A DNA stretch of 64,000 nt from Verrucomicrobiia bacterium DG1235 (GCA_000155695.1 DS990592.1:4291820-4355819), one strand, 5' to 3'; positions 16,770 through 26,441 are shown, numbered from the stretch's first letter. Numbers and translations are program-made. The notes: generated by a model from the letters alone, not told the origin.

Positions 16770-17446
16770 CGTTTGGAGGCGTTGTTTGCTCGATTGATCG
16801 TATAGACGAGGAAGAGTAGCAGAAAGCTGGATACAAGCATGGTGGCGGCAAGTATGTGGGCTTTTCCGTATTCGAGCATTTCGACGTTTTCGTAGATGGC
16901 GATCGACATGGTGCGGGTTTCGCCCGGGATGCTGCCGCCGATCATGAGGACGACTCCGAATTCTCCGAGGGTGTGCGCGAAACCGAGCACGGCGGCGGTG
17001 AGTATGCCGCGTTTGGCTAGGGGTATGGCGACGCTGAAGAATCGGTCGAGAGGAGCTGCTCCCAGTGTGGCGGCGGCGTCGAGCTGGTCTTGTCGGATGG
17101 AGCTGAAGGCGTTTTGCAGAGGCTGGGCGACGAAGGGAAGGGAGTAGATGATGGAGCCGATAACGAGGCCGGGAAAGGAGAAGACGAGTGCGGGACCGCC
17201 GAGGGCTGCGGAGAGTTGGCCGAGTGGGCCTTGTGGAGCGAGGCAGATGAGCAGGTAGAATCCGATGACGCTGGGTGGCAGTACGATTGGAAGGGCGACA
17301 ACGGCCTCGACGATTGGGCGAAGTCGCGAGCTGGAGCGGGCGAGCCACCAGGATAGAGGGGCGCAAATGAGGAGCAGCAGGATGGTGGTGACGGCGGCGA
17401 GCTTAAGGGTAAGCGCCAATGGGATCCATATTTCGGATACAGTCAT
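16766..17446 (-). CDS. modB: Molybdate ABC transporter permease ModB
   Basis: A 226-residue permease with about five membrane helices. The cytoplasmic EAA loop is recognisable as DAAATLGAAPLDRFFSVAIPLAKRGILTA, the contact point with ModC, and VVALPIVLPPSVIGFYLL and LGFAHTLGEFGVVLMIGG are typical ModB blocks. It forms the membrane channel for molybdate passed on by ModA. It overlaps modC by 4 bases (ATGA) and follows modA by 9 bp, so the three genes are one translationally linked operon. No unusual features. Confidence 0.95.
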   Translation of the reverse strand: MTVSEIWIPLALTLKLAAVTTILLLLICAPLSWWLARSSSRLRPIVEAVVALPIVLPPSVIGFYLLICLAPQGPLGQLSAALGGPALVFSFPGLVIGSIIYSLPFVAQPLQNAFSSIRQDQLDAAATLGAAPLDRFFSVAIPLAKRGILTAAVLGFAHTLGEFGVVLMIGGSIPGETRTMSIAIYENVEMLEYGKAHILAATMLVSSFLLLFLVYTINRANNASKR

Positions 17447-17455
17447 GGAATTGTT

Positions 17456-18202
17456 TTAGAGGCGGGAGGCCTGGACTCGTTCTTTGGGGATGTGATAGCC
17501 GGCGGCCTTGATTATTTGACGGGCGGATTCGCTTTGGCAGTAGTGGAGGAAGTCGAGGGTCTCAGGATAGTCTGATAGGGCGATGGCTTGTTGTTCGATG
17601 GGGGCGTAGAGGGATGGGTCGATAATCAGGTATTCCTGGGGCGCTATTTGGAGCTTTATCAATTGGGAAAGTGATACGAAGGCGGAGTCGGCGGCGCCGG
17701 TTAGGGCGAAGTTGAAGGCTTCGGAAACGTTTGACCCGAGGACGTGGCGTGGGGGGCTTGCTGGGAGTTGGAAAGTGTGGAGGGATTGTTTGGCGGCTCG
17801 GCCGAAGGGGGCGAGCTCCGGCTTGGCGTAGGCGAGCGTTTTCGCTTTTGAGAGGTCCGGTTCTTTGGAGCCCGGCTGCCAAAGGGCGAGAATTCCGAGG
17901 GCGTAGGTGAAACGGGAGCTCTGCTGCGCGAGTCCGTTTTGCTCGAGCATCTCGGGGCGTTCGGAGTCGGCGGAGAAGAAGGCGTGAAAGGGGGCTCCGT
18001 TAGCGATTTGGGCGTAGAGCTTGCCGGTGGAGCCCGGGATGAGGGTGATTTGAGTTTTGGGATGAGCGGATTGGTATTGTTTGGCGAGCGTATCCAAAGT
18101 TTGGTGAAAGTTTGACGCGACTGCGATACGTAGGTCTGCCTCGGCTTTTAGCGTGATGCTAATGACTAAGGTTAGAAGCGTGATGGCGATGGAGCGCAGC
18201 AT
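17456..18202 (-). CDS. modA: Molybdate ABC transporter substrate-binding protein ModA
   Basis: A 248-residue periplasmic binding protein. Signal peptide MLRSIAITLLTLVISITLKAEA, then the ModA fold: LRIAVASNFHQTLDTLAKQY, IPGSTGKLYAQIANGAPFHAFFSAD (oxyanion-binding Ser residues), YALGILALW, and VSEAFNFALTGAADSAFVSLSQL. It binds molybdate or tungstate in the periplasm and delivers it to ModB. The ATG at 18202 is chosen because it opens the signal peptide; a TTG reading from 18241 would add 13 polar residues. First gene of the operon. No Mo-sensing regulator gene or clear ModE site was seen upstream. Confidence 0.95.
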   Translation of the reverse strand: MLRSIAITLLTLVISITLKAEADLRIAVASNFHQTLDTLAKQYQSAHPKTQITLIPGSTGKLYAQIANGAPFHAFFSADSERPEMLEQNGLAQQSSRFTYALGILALWQPGSKEPDLSKAKTLAYAKPELAPFGRAAKQSLHTFQLPASPPRHVLGSNVSEAFNFALTGAADSAFVSLSQLIKLQIAPQEYLIIDPSLYAPIEQQAIALSDYPETLDFLHYCQSESARQIIKAAGYHIPKERVQASRL

Positions 18203-18981
18203 GGGAGGATGGTGTCGGCTGGCTGATTTGTGGGCGAGCAAGATTTCGGTTGAATTGCTAGTGGTGTGTCGACTTGGGGATGGGGGGGCTTTCAGAAGCG
18301 AATGCCAAGATAAGCTCTGGTTTGTATCTGGAGGTCTTTCATATGGCGACGGTCACAGTCGGTGGGGCGAATGCTCTGGCAGGGGTTCATGTCGAAAGGG
18401 GGCGCTGCGATCGGTCGGAATTTTTGGAGTTGGGCTGGTTTAATAGGGCGGACTTTCAGGTAGAAGCGGTGGGAGGACGCGGCTTTATTAGTTTCTGTCC
18501 ATTCGGGTTTTGTTGTACTTTTAGGGAGAGGGCGTCCGGATCGGAGTTGGCGACTCTTTGTAGTCATGGGGAGCGGATGTGCATTCCGGATTCGGCAAAG
18601 TAAGGGCTCTCTTCGCATTTTGTGAGATTGTCTAAAAAAATGTGAAGGGAGCATTTCGGGCTTGGGGTCTTCCTCATCCAAACCCCGTCTTATTTTTGTT
18701 CGACCCACTAACCCGAGCCCTTGCCTTTATGTCTTTGTACCCATCGAGGGTGAATGAGTTTTAAGGACTACTTCGAAATAAGTTTACTCTGTTTCTCGAT
18801 CCGCCTCCGCATCTTTAAAGATACGTACACCCCGCCTGCAACTCAGACTACCCTACTATCTGTGACCCTGATTTCATTCTTCAGAAGACAGTACTGTATC
18901 CCGCTTTAGATCTTTTGTCGGCCCACGCGTAGGGCCTGCAATCAAACAAACCAAATCGTGAATTGGTATTCACACTACCCA
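18203..18981. other. Intergenic region upstream of the receptor; no convincing gene
   Basis: The first ~90 bp form the modA upstream region. A minus-strand frame ends at 18292 with codons reading QTRAYLGIRF, which looks like the last strand of an outer-membrane barrel, but no domain precedes it, so it is at most a remnant. The last ~230 bp (18750-18981) are the leader of the TonB receptor gene and include a small GGCCC/GGGCC hairpin (18920-18936). Confidence 0.5.
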
Positions 18982-21900
18982 ATGAATAAATCGATCAAAC
19001 TAATAAACAGATATGCATGGCCTAGATCCGCATCCGGAGCTCTCGCTCTGGGCGCTGCGCTTCTAGTCGCTCCTCTCGGCTCCGCACAGGACGATGAGGA
19101 TGAAAACGTATACGAGCTTTCTCCTTTTACAGTGGAAGGTGATGAGAGCACGGGATACCGCGCGACTTCAACTCTGGCAGGTACTCGTATTCGTACGGAC
19201 CTGAAGGATGTGGGGACCGCTATTTCCGTGGTAACGGAAGATTTCCTGGAGGACACCGGATCTACCGACAATGAGTCGCTACTCCTCTACACGCTCGGAA
19301 CGGAAGTTGGTGGTTCACAAGGTAACTTCGCAGGTGGCGGAGATGGTGGTCGTGTTGACACCGACAGCCAGCGCAGAAATCCGAGCGCTTCCAACCGCGT
19401 ACGTGGTTTGGCCGCTGCCGATAGCGCCCGCGGCTTTTATGCGACTGATATCCCTTGGGATTCCTTCAATGTAGATCGCATCGACATTCAGCGTGGACCA
19501 AACTCGATCCTTTTCGGATTGGGAAGCCCTGCTGGCGTTATCAATGCGAACCTCAAGACGGCGCACTTCGAGAATGGAGGAGATGTTGGACTTGATTTTG
19601 GCAACGACGGCACGTGGCGCGCCACGGTTGATTACAACCAAGTACTGATTGAAGATGAGCTAGCGGTACGCTTTGCGGCACTCGAATCGGACAAAGGCTT
19701 CCAGCAGGATCAGGCTTTCGAGGAAAACAGCCGTATATTCTTCTCCGCCAAATGGGCCCCGTCATTCTTGAAGTCTGAAGGCTCCCACGGTGAGCTCTCA
19801 GCGAACTACGAAGACGGCGACATCATGGCGAACCGCCCACGCGTATTGCCACCCATCGACCGTATCACTCCATGGTTCGATTCTTCCGAGGGCGCCCTCA
19901 ACAAGGGTACTTTCATCACCCGTGATTCCGACGATCCTGATAATTTGCAGACGCTCTTGGAGTATTCCCGTACCGGAACTCCAGGAGCGGCGTACATCGG
20001 AAACGAAGCTCTCGGCCGTATTTTCAACGGTCCGATCGCGTTTTATGACGGAGCCGGCACGCCTTCCTATTACAAGATGGCTGCAGTGACGGTTGACGGT
20101 ACAGGTTATAACTACCTCGGTATCGACGATTCGAAGGACGCGGCTGCGAAGGCCGGAGTTCCTTTCTCCAGCATCGGTGGCTACAAGAGTAATACGCTTT
20201 CCGATCCTACGATCTTCGACTTCTACAACAACTTGCTTGATGGCGACAACAAGCGTGAGTGGCAGGAGTGGGAAGCGTACAACCTCACCTATCGTCACAC
20301 TTGGTTGGATGGTAAGCTCGGTCTCGAGCTCGGCTACGATAAGCAGGAGTACGCCGACGGACAGGTTAATATTATGGATAACTGGGGTCAGTCCATATCC
20401 GTTGATATTGTATCCGAATTCCCTGACGGCACACCTAATCCGAATGTCGGAAGAGCGATGGCCGGTGGTGAAACGCAAAACAACTTCAACGATAACACTG
20501 ATCGTGAGACCTTCCGTTTGCAGGGCACCTACAGCTTCGACTTCCGCGACTCTGGAAACGATTCGCTCGGATTCTTGGGTCGTCACGTGTTCACGGGGCT
20601 CTATTCGCAGCAGCAAATCGACAAGCTGAACACGACTTGGGTCCGCAGCATCACAGATGGCATCGGCGATGGTGGTTCTATCGACGGAGCTGCTCGATAC
20701 CTGTCCAATGTTGTCTACCTGTCTGATGATCTGTCGGGACGGAGTTCCGCATCGGGAGCAAACATCTCTCCGATCAACTACTCGCTTGTCCCGCATGCTA
20801 GTCAGCAAACTATTGTCTATAACGACGATGTTGCCACTCCGTTCTCAGTGCTAAGCTACGACAATGGAGATATCGATTCGCTCTATAAGCAAGCGGTCAA
20901 GTCGCGCGATGAAATCGACTCCACCGTTCTGGTTTGGCAGAGTTGGCTGTTCAACGATACGCTCGTTCCTATGTACGCGTACCGTGACGACTCTTCGGAC
21001 GCGTTGAATGCAGGTTCTCCTCCAGCGGGGCCAAGAGCAGGTTCGGTACTTCCATACGACAGATTGTTCACGGGCGATCAAAAATGGGATCTGCCAGGTA
21101 GCCCTGCAGAGGCAGCCGCTAGCTCCAATGGAGCGACCTTCAATTCGGTAGGTCAAAGCACATCCACCTACAGCCTCGTTTGGCACGCGCCTCAGGCTAT
21201 CAAGGACGCGCTCAAGGGTACCAACGTGAGCCTGTCCTACGCGAATTCTGAGAACTTCTCTCCAGACGCAAGCCGCCGCGGTATCGATGGCGCGGCAGTG
21301 CCAAACCAGATTGGCGATACCGAGGAGTTTGGCATCACCCTCTCTTCGGCTGATGGCAAGCTGCACTTCAAGGTCAATCGTTACGAAACCAACGTAAAGA
21401 ACGCGACTCTATCGAATTCTTCGTTTGGTAACTCATACATGATCGGATTCGGTGAAGGAGTCGCTCGCTGGGGTGCCAAGCAAGCGCAATTGGGTACTCA
21501 CGGCTTCCAAAACAACTACGCGTTGGTTGATCCTGAAAGCGACTTCGATGCGACAAGCAACCCACTGATCGACCCGAACATCGATGTTCTCCGTTACGAG
21601 CCAAACCCCGGCGAGTTCCCAGCCCCCACGGATCCGAACGTTAGCAATCTGTGGTCGGAGGTGTTCGATGGTTTGAGCGAGGCTCAGCGCCAGTCAGCAG
21701 TTCAGGCTGCTCTGGCACGCCAAGAGGGAGCGATTTCCGCTGTTCTCGATTCTGCTAACCGTCCGAGCGCGGCGATCGAAGAATTCTGGAGACAGGATTG
21801 GGACGCGATCACGGGCGAAGGTACTTGGGGTAGCCCGGACCAGGACAATGCTTGGGCTGGCGAGCCAGCGAGCTTCGCAGTGACCAGTGACTTCCGGTCC

Positions 21901-22590
21901 AAAGGTACGGAGTACGAACTCTTCTATCAGCCGACTGATAACTGGAGCATCGTGTTCAATGCGGCTAAGACCGAAGCGCAACGCTTCAACATCGCGAGTT
22001 CTTATGCTAACTATGTGAAAGAGCGCTGGAACCTTTACAAAATCGCCGACGGTGGAGCCTACGGTGATCTAAAGTTGTACAGTGGTTCGTCCACCGATCC
22101 AGAAACCCTTCGCTGGAAGTACGGAACTGAGTTCTATGCAAACTACCTCGCAGGTGTTCTTATCAATCGCTCTCAGGTTCCTGAGCTTCGCGAGTGGAGA
22201 GCGAACTTTATCACCAACTACAGCTTCACGGACGGCCGCCTAGCGGGCCTCAATGTTGGCGGAGCGCTTCGCTGGCAAGACGAGGTAGCGATCGGATATC
22301 CCGGTGTACTCGCCGACGAAGCAATAGAGGAGTTCGGCCTCTTGCCAGGCGACGAGATGTATGACGTAAACAACCCATACATGGGCCCATCGGATACGTC
22401 GCTAGACCTCTGGGCGAATTACACGATCAAGCTCTCCGACAGCGTTGACTGGAAGATTCAGCTCAATGTAAGTAACGTAACTGCCGACGATGAATTGATC
22501 CCTGTCACTGTTAACGTCGACGGAACGCCTGCAGCGTCTCGTATCGCTCCACAAAGAACGTGGACGATTGCTAATACGTTCTCGTTCTAA
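18982..22590 (+). CDS. TonB-dependent outer-membrane receptor (Opitutae type)
   Basis: A 1202-residue receptor. After the signal peptide (ALALGAALLVAPLGSAQ) come an acidic patch and a TonB-box-like YELSPFTV. The plug domain (about 70-190) contains AGTRIRTDLKDVGTAISVVT and the closing VDRIDIQRGPNSILFGLGSPAGVIN. A very long beta-barrel ends in aromatic RTWTIANTFSF, with terminal Phe. It imports a large substrate across the outer membrane using TonB energy. No SusD partner is present, as is common in this group. The ATG at 18982 is preferred to a GTG at 18958. It is followed by a strong terminator. Nearby mannoside genes suggest an oligosaccharide ligand, but this is context only. Confidence 0.92.
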   Translation: MNKSIKLINRYAWPRSASGALALGAALLVAPLGSAQDDEDENVYELSPFTVEGDESTGYRATSTLAGTRIRTDLKDVGTAISVVTEDFLEDTGSTDNESLLLYTLGTEVGGSQGNFAGGGDGGRVDTDSQRRNPSASNRVRGLAAADSARGFYATDIPWDSFNVDRIDIQRGPNSILFGLGSPAGVINANLKTAHFENGGDVGLDFGNDGTWRATVDYNQVLIEDELAVRFAALESDKGFQQDQAFEENSRIFFSAKWAPSFLKSEGSHGELSANYEDGDIMANRPRVLPPIDRITPWFDSSEGALNKGTFITRDSDDPDNLQTLLEYSRTGTPGAAYIGNEALGRIFNGPIAFYDGAGTPSYYKMAAVTVDGTGYNYLGIDDSKDAAAKAGVPFSSIGGYKSNTLSDPTIFDFYNNLLDGDNKREWQEWEAYNLTYRHTWLDGKLGLELGYDKQEYADGQVNIMDNWGQSISVDIVSEFPDGTPNPNVGRAMAGGETQNNFNDNTDRETFRLQGTYSFDFRDSGNDSLGFLGRHVFTGLYSQQQIDKLNTTWVRSITDGIGDGGSIDGAARYLSNVVYLSDDLSGRSSASGANISPINYSLVPHASQQTIVYNDDVATPFSVLSYDNGDIDSLYKQAVKSRDEIDSTVLVWQSWLFNDTLVPMYAYRDDSSDALNAGSPPAGPRAGSVLPYDRLFTGDQKWDLPGSPAEAAASSNGATFNSVGQSTSTYSLVWHAPQAIKDALKGTNVSLSYANSENFSPDASRRGIDGAAVPNQIGDTEEFGITLSSADGKLHFKVNRYETNVKNATLSNSSFGNSYMIGFGEGVARWGAKQAQLGTHGFQNNYALVDPESDFDATSNPLIDPNIDVLRYEPNPGEFPAPTDPNVSNLWSEVFDGLSEAQRQSAVQAALARQEGAISAVLDSANRPSAAIEEFWRQDWDAITGEGTWGSPDQDNAWAGEPASFAVTSDFRSKGTEYELFYQPTDNWSIVFNAAKTEAQRFNIASSYANYVKERWNLYKIADGGAYGDLKLYSGSSTDPETLRWKYGTEFYANYLAGVLINRSQVPELREWRANFITNYSFTDGRLAGLNVGGALRWQDEVAIGYPGVLADEAIEEFGLLPGDEMYDVNNPYMGPSDTSLDLWANYTIKLSDSVDWKIQLNVSNVTADDELIPVTVNVDGTPAASRIAPQRTWTIANTFSF

Positions 22591-22622
22591 GGCTTGAACG
22601 CCTAGTTTAATGTGTTTTAACG

Positions 22623-22650
22623 AACGGCGCCTTCAAGGGCGCCGTTTTTC
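22623..22650 (+). terminator. Terminator of the TonB receptor gene
   Basis: AACGGCGCC and GGCGCCGTT form a perfect 9-bp stem with a 6-base loop, directly followed by TTTC. It lies 33 bp after the receptor stop codon. Confidence 0.9.
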
Positions 22651-22849
22651 TTTTGGTTTCTACATTGGTAGGGTGAAAGTGAGCCGTATCATATATTAGT
22701 ACATATTCTACATGCTTGGTGGATTCTATTAGGATGATGTTTGGTTTTAGTACTTATATTGCTGAGTATAGCTTAGGTTAAGTCCAGGCGGATTTGAAGA
22801 GCATAAAGTGCGGGTGAGCGACGGCGGTTAATATAAGCGGAGATTTCTA

Positions 22850-23831
22850 TGTTGATATATTGGTAGTGAAGGGCAAAAAATGTCTTTGCTCTATTTTAAC
22901 AATAGCAATGGTACTTTTAGCGAAGAGGCTTCTGCTGGAGGTTTGAGCTCTATACTAAACGCGAGGGGGTTTGGGGCGGGAGATTTAGACAACGACGGTG
23001 AAGACCCGTTTATAACCAATTCGGGAGGTCGACCCATTCTTTTCCGAAGTGACGCTTCAAAGAATGGAAAGAATTATCTAAGGCTCTCCTTTGAGGGAAC
23101 TGTGTCCAATCGCGATGGATACGGTTGTTTCGTTAAACTTGTAACCGAAGTTCGAGTACAGACCCAGCTTTATAATCCTAGCAATGCTTACATCGGGCAG
23201 CGGGAACCTTACCTGCACTTCGGTCTGGGGTCAGCGACTTTCGTAAATGCGATAGAGGTGAATTGGCCTTCCGGTGTGCAGCGGACTTTTGAGAGCGTGG
23301 CTATCAATTAGGTGCTTGAGATCGTCGAGCCAAAGTATCTTCTCGGGATCCCCGCGGTTGAGGTGGATCCAGTTGGTGGAACCTTTGAGTTCGGTGAAAT
23401 TTCTCGTGATCGTGTGGGAATGACGGGGGTCGGTCCGTTGTTGGGAGCTGATTTTCAATTGACCTTGGAAGAGGGGGAATCGCTGTCGGTGGAGATAGAG
23501 CTTGAAATGAATGAGCCGGCTGTCGTCCTTTTTTTTGGGCTAAGGAGCAAGTTTGAATAAGGGAATTTTGGATACTAGAATTCGAGTGTATGCTGTTTCT
23601 GAATATGGGATCGAAAGGCAATTAGGGGCCAATGACGATTGGCGTTCGAATGATGTTTCTTCCCAAGCGGAAGTTCTAATGTTGAGGGGCTCCCAATAAA
23701 TGCCCTTAGACGACGAGGACGCTGCGGTCTCGGTTGTCTTAGAATCTGGAGTTTGTCGTTTCGAGCTCGAGTCGGTGGAGGGTTCAGGTTCGCTAGTCCT
23801 GAGCCTTAGGTCGCAGGTTTGGCACGAATAG
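22850..23831 (+). pseudogene. Decayed FG-GAP/ASPIC-UnbV protein with a C-terminal accessory domain
   Basis: From 22856 the frame reads YIGSEGQKMSLLYFNNSNGTF, then GFGAGDLDNDGEDPFITNSG, an FG-GAP/VCBS-type repeat. It continues into an ASPIC/UnbV domain with NRDGYGCFVKL, EPYLHFGLGSATFVNAIEV and NWPSGVQRTFESVAIN. A TAG at 23309 then interrupts what should run on as VLEIVEP, still in frame. After a frame change near 23541-23558 the reading ILDTRIRVYAVSEYGIERQL and NDDWRSND resumes, with a second internal TAA at 23697 before PLDDEDAAVSVVLESG, ending at 23831. No start codon or signal peptide remains. The intact relative is the gene starting at 61828. The region is more AT-rich than most neighbours. 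Confidence 0.8.
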
Positions 23832-24480
23832 GGCTGAGAGTCGGATTTAGGCAGCAATTCAGGGCGGATTTCGCATTGTACGCTTCTGTGCTTTGCAGAA
23901 CCGGAAGGGCGGGCGGAACAGGCAGAAAGTCGATTACAGGAGGTTATGCCGTCCATGAGTTTGGCGGCGATAAGGCCTTTTAACCTAGAGGCGATTTCGC
24001 GCTTTAGGGATTTGGCAGACATGTCGAGGATCCATACCCTTGAGGAGAATTTGAGAAATCAATCACTCGACTTGATTTCAAGTCGTCCGCAGGGGTCTAG
24101 CCAGTCGATATGAGGGAGCTACTCTTACATAACGGTGTAGCTTTTTAGGGTGAAACTGGCTTTCCTAGTTGCACGTAAGGATTGAGTCTGCAGCATCCAG
24201 CGAATCGGTTTTGCCCGCGGGTTTTCGAACGCGCTGGCGATGGACCGATTTTTTTAATTCCACATTTTAATCCCAAAAAGAATTCCCTCCCCGAATATGC
24301 CAGGCGTTTCCTGTTGATTGTCGATAGGCCGAACGTTTGATCATGTTCATCAGGTAAACTCGTACTGAGCCTAAATCGTTCGATATGAGTATTTCCAAAT
24401 TAGATTTGCATCCAAAAAACCTTTTTCGAGAAGCATAATTCGAGCTTCTTCGATCCACACAGTAATCCCGACACATTCCT
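23832..24480. other. Intergenic region, no gene seen
   Basis: About 650 AT-rich bases between the decayed gene and the sugar symporter. Short frames on both strands show no recognisable domain. The last ~200 bp should hold the symporter promoter; GAAC-N10-GTTC around 24331-24350 is a possible dyad, not matched elsewhere. Confidence 0.5.
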
Positions 24481-26283
24481 ATGTCTAAATCGAACGGAAA
24501 ACTATCAGTTAAAGAAATGCTGGCCTATGGCTGCGGTGATTTTGCGTCAGTCCTGTATTGGACGACTTTCATGAAGTACCTAACGTACTTTTACACCGAT
24601 GTGTTCTTGTTGGCTCCTGCAATAGCGGGAGCTCTGCTTGGTTGGAGCCGATCTTTGGATGGAGTGACTGACGTGGCAGTTGGAGTCTGGGCGGATCGCA
24701 ATGAAAGCCGCTGGGGTAAATTTCGGCCTTTCTTGATTTGGGGATGCACGCCTTTTGCGATTGCAGGCGTTCTTACTTTTACAACACCTGGATTTATAGA
24801 TAGCTCGATGGGTAAACTTATTTGGGCTGCTGTTACTTATAATGCCTTAATGATAATGTACACCGTCGTGAATATTCCCTACACGGCGTTGATGGGTGTC
24901 ATGACGGACAATCCAGTTGTTCGAACACGTCTCTCTTCTTATAAATTCATTTTCGCTTTTTCGGCAGGCGTCGTTATCTCTTTTGCATTGCTGCCAACTG
25001 TTGATTTTCTGGGTGGGAAAAATGACCCGCAGAATATGGTTGATGCGATTGTCGCCAAAGGCGTTTCCAGCGAGTTGGCGACATCTCTAGTGGAGGCAGA
25101 TGATGCATCTGGCATCATCAAGGCCATAGTACCGTCTGAAGATCCGCAGACTTTGCTCGATTCTATTGTACAGTCGAATATTCCTCAGATTTTAATAAAC
25201 AAGTTGGTGCCTTCAGGTAAGCCAGAGGACGTCGTCGCTGCACTCGTAGAAGCGGGTAACACTTCTGAAGAGGCAGAGGCAATCATTCAAACTGGTATTC
25301 CCAAGGAGTTGCTTGGCTCGCTTTTGGCAGGGATTGATCCTGAAACAAGTCTATCTAAAATTGTTGATATGGAAGATGATCGAGCTGTTTTGAATGTGCT
25401 TGTTCCTCGTGGGAATCCGCAATTGGGCTGGATGCTTTCTTTTGTGATAATTGGCTTAGCCGCAATTGGTTTCTTTCTGGTCACAGGCTTCAATACCAAG
25501 GAGCGAATTCATCCAAAGGAAGACAAGAGCTCTTCTTTGTTCAAGGATTTCGGCATACTTATCACCAATAAGCCTTGGGTGATCTTGCTTTGTACTACTT
25601 TGACTTGGATTCTTTTTGTAGCGCTTCGAAGCTCAATTGCTCCACACTATTTTAAGTATTATATCTATGATGGATCTGAAGATGCTGTTCTAACGTTTTT
25701 AGGACAGGACTTTAGTTTCACCTACTTGATGTCTACCTTTAATGGCTTAGGGCAGATAGCTTCTGTGTTAGGCGTAGTAGCAATTTTGTTTGCAGCAGAT
25801 AAATTTCCAAAGCGTTTGATGTTTATTGGACTGCTCTCAATGCAAATTGCTTGTACTGCGGCGTACATGTTTTTGGGGCCAAATCAATTAGGTTTGATTT
25901 TTGGATTGGAGATTATTGGTAATTTTGTAGGAGCACCTCTTCCTGTTTTGATGTGGGCGATGTATGCGGATACAGCTGATCATGGCGAATGGAAGAGTGG
26001 GCGTCGCACTACTGCCCTCGTTTTTTCTGCCTCTACAATGAGTCAGAAGTTTGGTTGGGGTATTGCGGCTTACGTGGCTCTCAAGTTACTTGATTTGTCA
26101 GGATTCATTGCGAATACCGAACCGTCAGCTGAGGTTAAGGATAGCCTTGTGCAGCTTATGAGTATTATACCTTCGGCGTTCGGTGTTGTTGCAATTGTCA
26201 TTTTCTTGTTCTTCTCGTTAAACGAGAAAAAGATGGAGGAAATTCGACGAGATTTGAATTCGCGCCGTGGTTTAGAGGAATAG
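24481..26283 (+). CDS. GPH-family sugar:cation symporter with a repeat insertion
   Basis: A 600-residue major-facilitator transporter of the glycoside-pentoside-hexuronide (MelB-like) group, normally about 450-480 residues. N-terminal marks: YGCGDFASVLYW, GWSRSLDGVTDVAVGVWADRNESRWGKFRPF (the family RSxDxxxD and RxGKxRP motifs). Late marks: WAMYADTADHGEWKSGRRTTALVFSAS. Helices 1-5 end near residue 178 and helix 6 starts near 314. Between them lies an extra ~130-residue soluble segment made of two 65-residue repeats, predicted periplasmic. Likely imports mannobiose or a related oligosaccharide for the GH130/epimerase genes. Base composition is visibly more AT-rich than the downstream genes. A strong terminator follows. 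Confidence 0.92.
   Translation: MSKSNGKLSVKEMLAYGCGDFASVLYWTTFMKYLTYFYTDVFLLAPAIAGALLGWSRSLDGVTDVAVGVWADRNESRWGKFRPFLIWGCTPFAIAGVLTFTTPGFIDSSMGKLIWAAVTYNALMIMYTVVNIPYTALMGVMTDNPVVRTRLSSYKFIFAFSAGVVISFALLPTVDFLGGKNDPQNMVDAIVAKGVSSELATSLVEADDASGIIKAIVPSEDPQTLLDSIVQSNIPQILINKLVPSGKPEDVVAALVEAGNTSEEAEAIIQTGIPKELLGSLLAGIDPETSLSKIVDMEDDRAVLNVLVPRGNPQLGWMLSFVIIGLAAIGFFLVTGFNTKERIHPKEDKSSSLFKDFGILITNKPWVILLCTTLTWILFVALRSSIAPHYFKYYIYDGSEDAVLTFLGQDFSFTYLMSTFNGLGQIASVLGVVAILFAADKFPKRLMFIGLLSMQIACTAAYMFLGPNQLGLIFGLEIIGNFVGAPLPVLMWAMYADTADHGEWKSGRRTTALVFSASTMSQKFGWGIAAYVALKLLDLSGFIANTEPSAEVKDSLVQLMSIIPSAFGVVAIVIFLFFSLNEKKMEEIRRDLNSRRGLEE
25024..25413 (+). repeat. Two tandem 65-codon repeats inside the symporter gene
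   Basis: Copy 1 (25024-25218, residues 182-246) and copy 2 (25219-25413, residues 247-311) are exactly the same length and align without gaps at protein level. Each is built from a 39-residue and a 26-residue part beginning with D/K-P-Q/E and ending in a VPSG-like turn. The repeated core is roughly [L/I]VP-x2-[DKN]P[QE]-x5-[IL]V. DNA identity between copies is low, so the duplication is old. Confidence 0.85.
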
Positions 26284-26311
26284 TATAGTTTGTAATCCTC
26301 AGAATTTCGCG

Positions 26312-26345
26312 AAGTCCCAAGGCTTGTGTCTTGGGGCTTTTTTTA
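26312..26345 (+). terminator. Terminator of the symporter gene
   Basis: AAGTCCCAAG and CTTGGGGCTT pair over 10 bp (one G-T pair, 8-base loop), followed by a run of seven Ts. It lies 29 bp after the symporter stop. Confidence 0.9.
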
Positions 26346-26384
26346 CTTATATTCAGGCGTTGTTCTGAGAAAATTAAGCAAATA

Positions 26385-26414
26385 AAAAGGCGTCCGCTGT
26401 TGCGGACGCCTTTT
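26385..26414 (-). terminator. Terminator of the GH130 gene
   Basis: AAAAGGCGTCCGC and GCGGACGCCTTTT form a perfect 13-bp stem with a 4-base loop and could work in both directions. It lies just downstream of the minus-strand phosphorylase gene. Confidence 0.9.
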
Positions 26415-26441
26415 GCGTAAGGTGAATTTGAATACTTGCTC

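Noticed and set aside
15904-16851. 315-residue basic frame within modC
   Set aside because: Out-of-frame shadow; modC has all ABC motifs.
18274-18603. 109-residue plus-strand frame upstream of the TonB receptor
   Set aside because: No domain, no good ribosome-binding site, and composition unlike neighbouring genes.
19798-20808. 336-residue minus-strand frame antisense to the TonB receptor
   Set aside because: No signal, domain or credible composition; the receptor frame is unambiguous.
23540-24022. 160-residue minus-strand frame in the decayed region
   Set aside because: No recognisable domain; the plus strand over part of it carries readable remnants of the ASPIC-UnbV gene's C-terminal domain.
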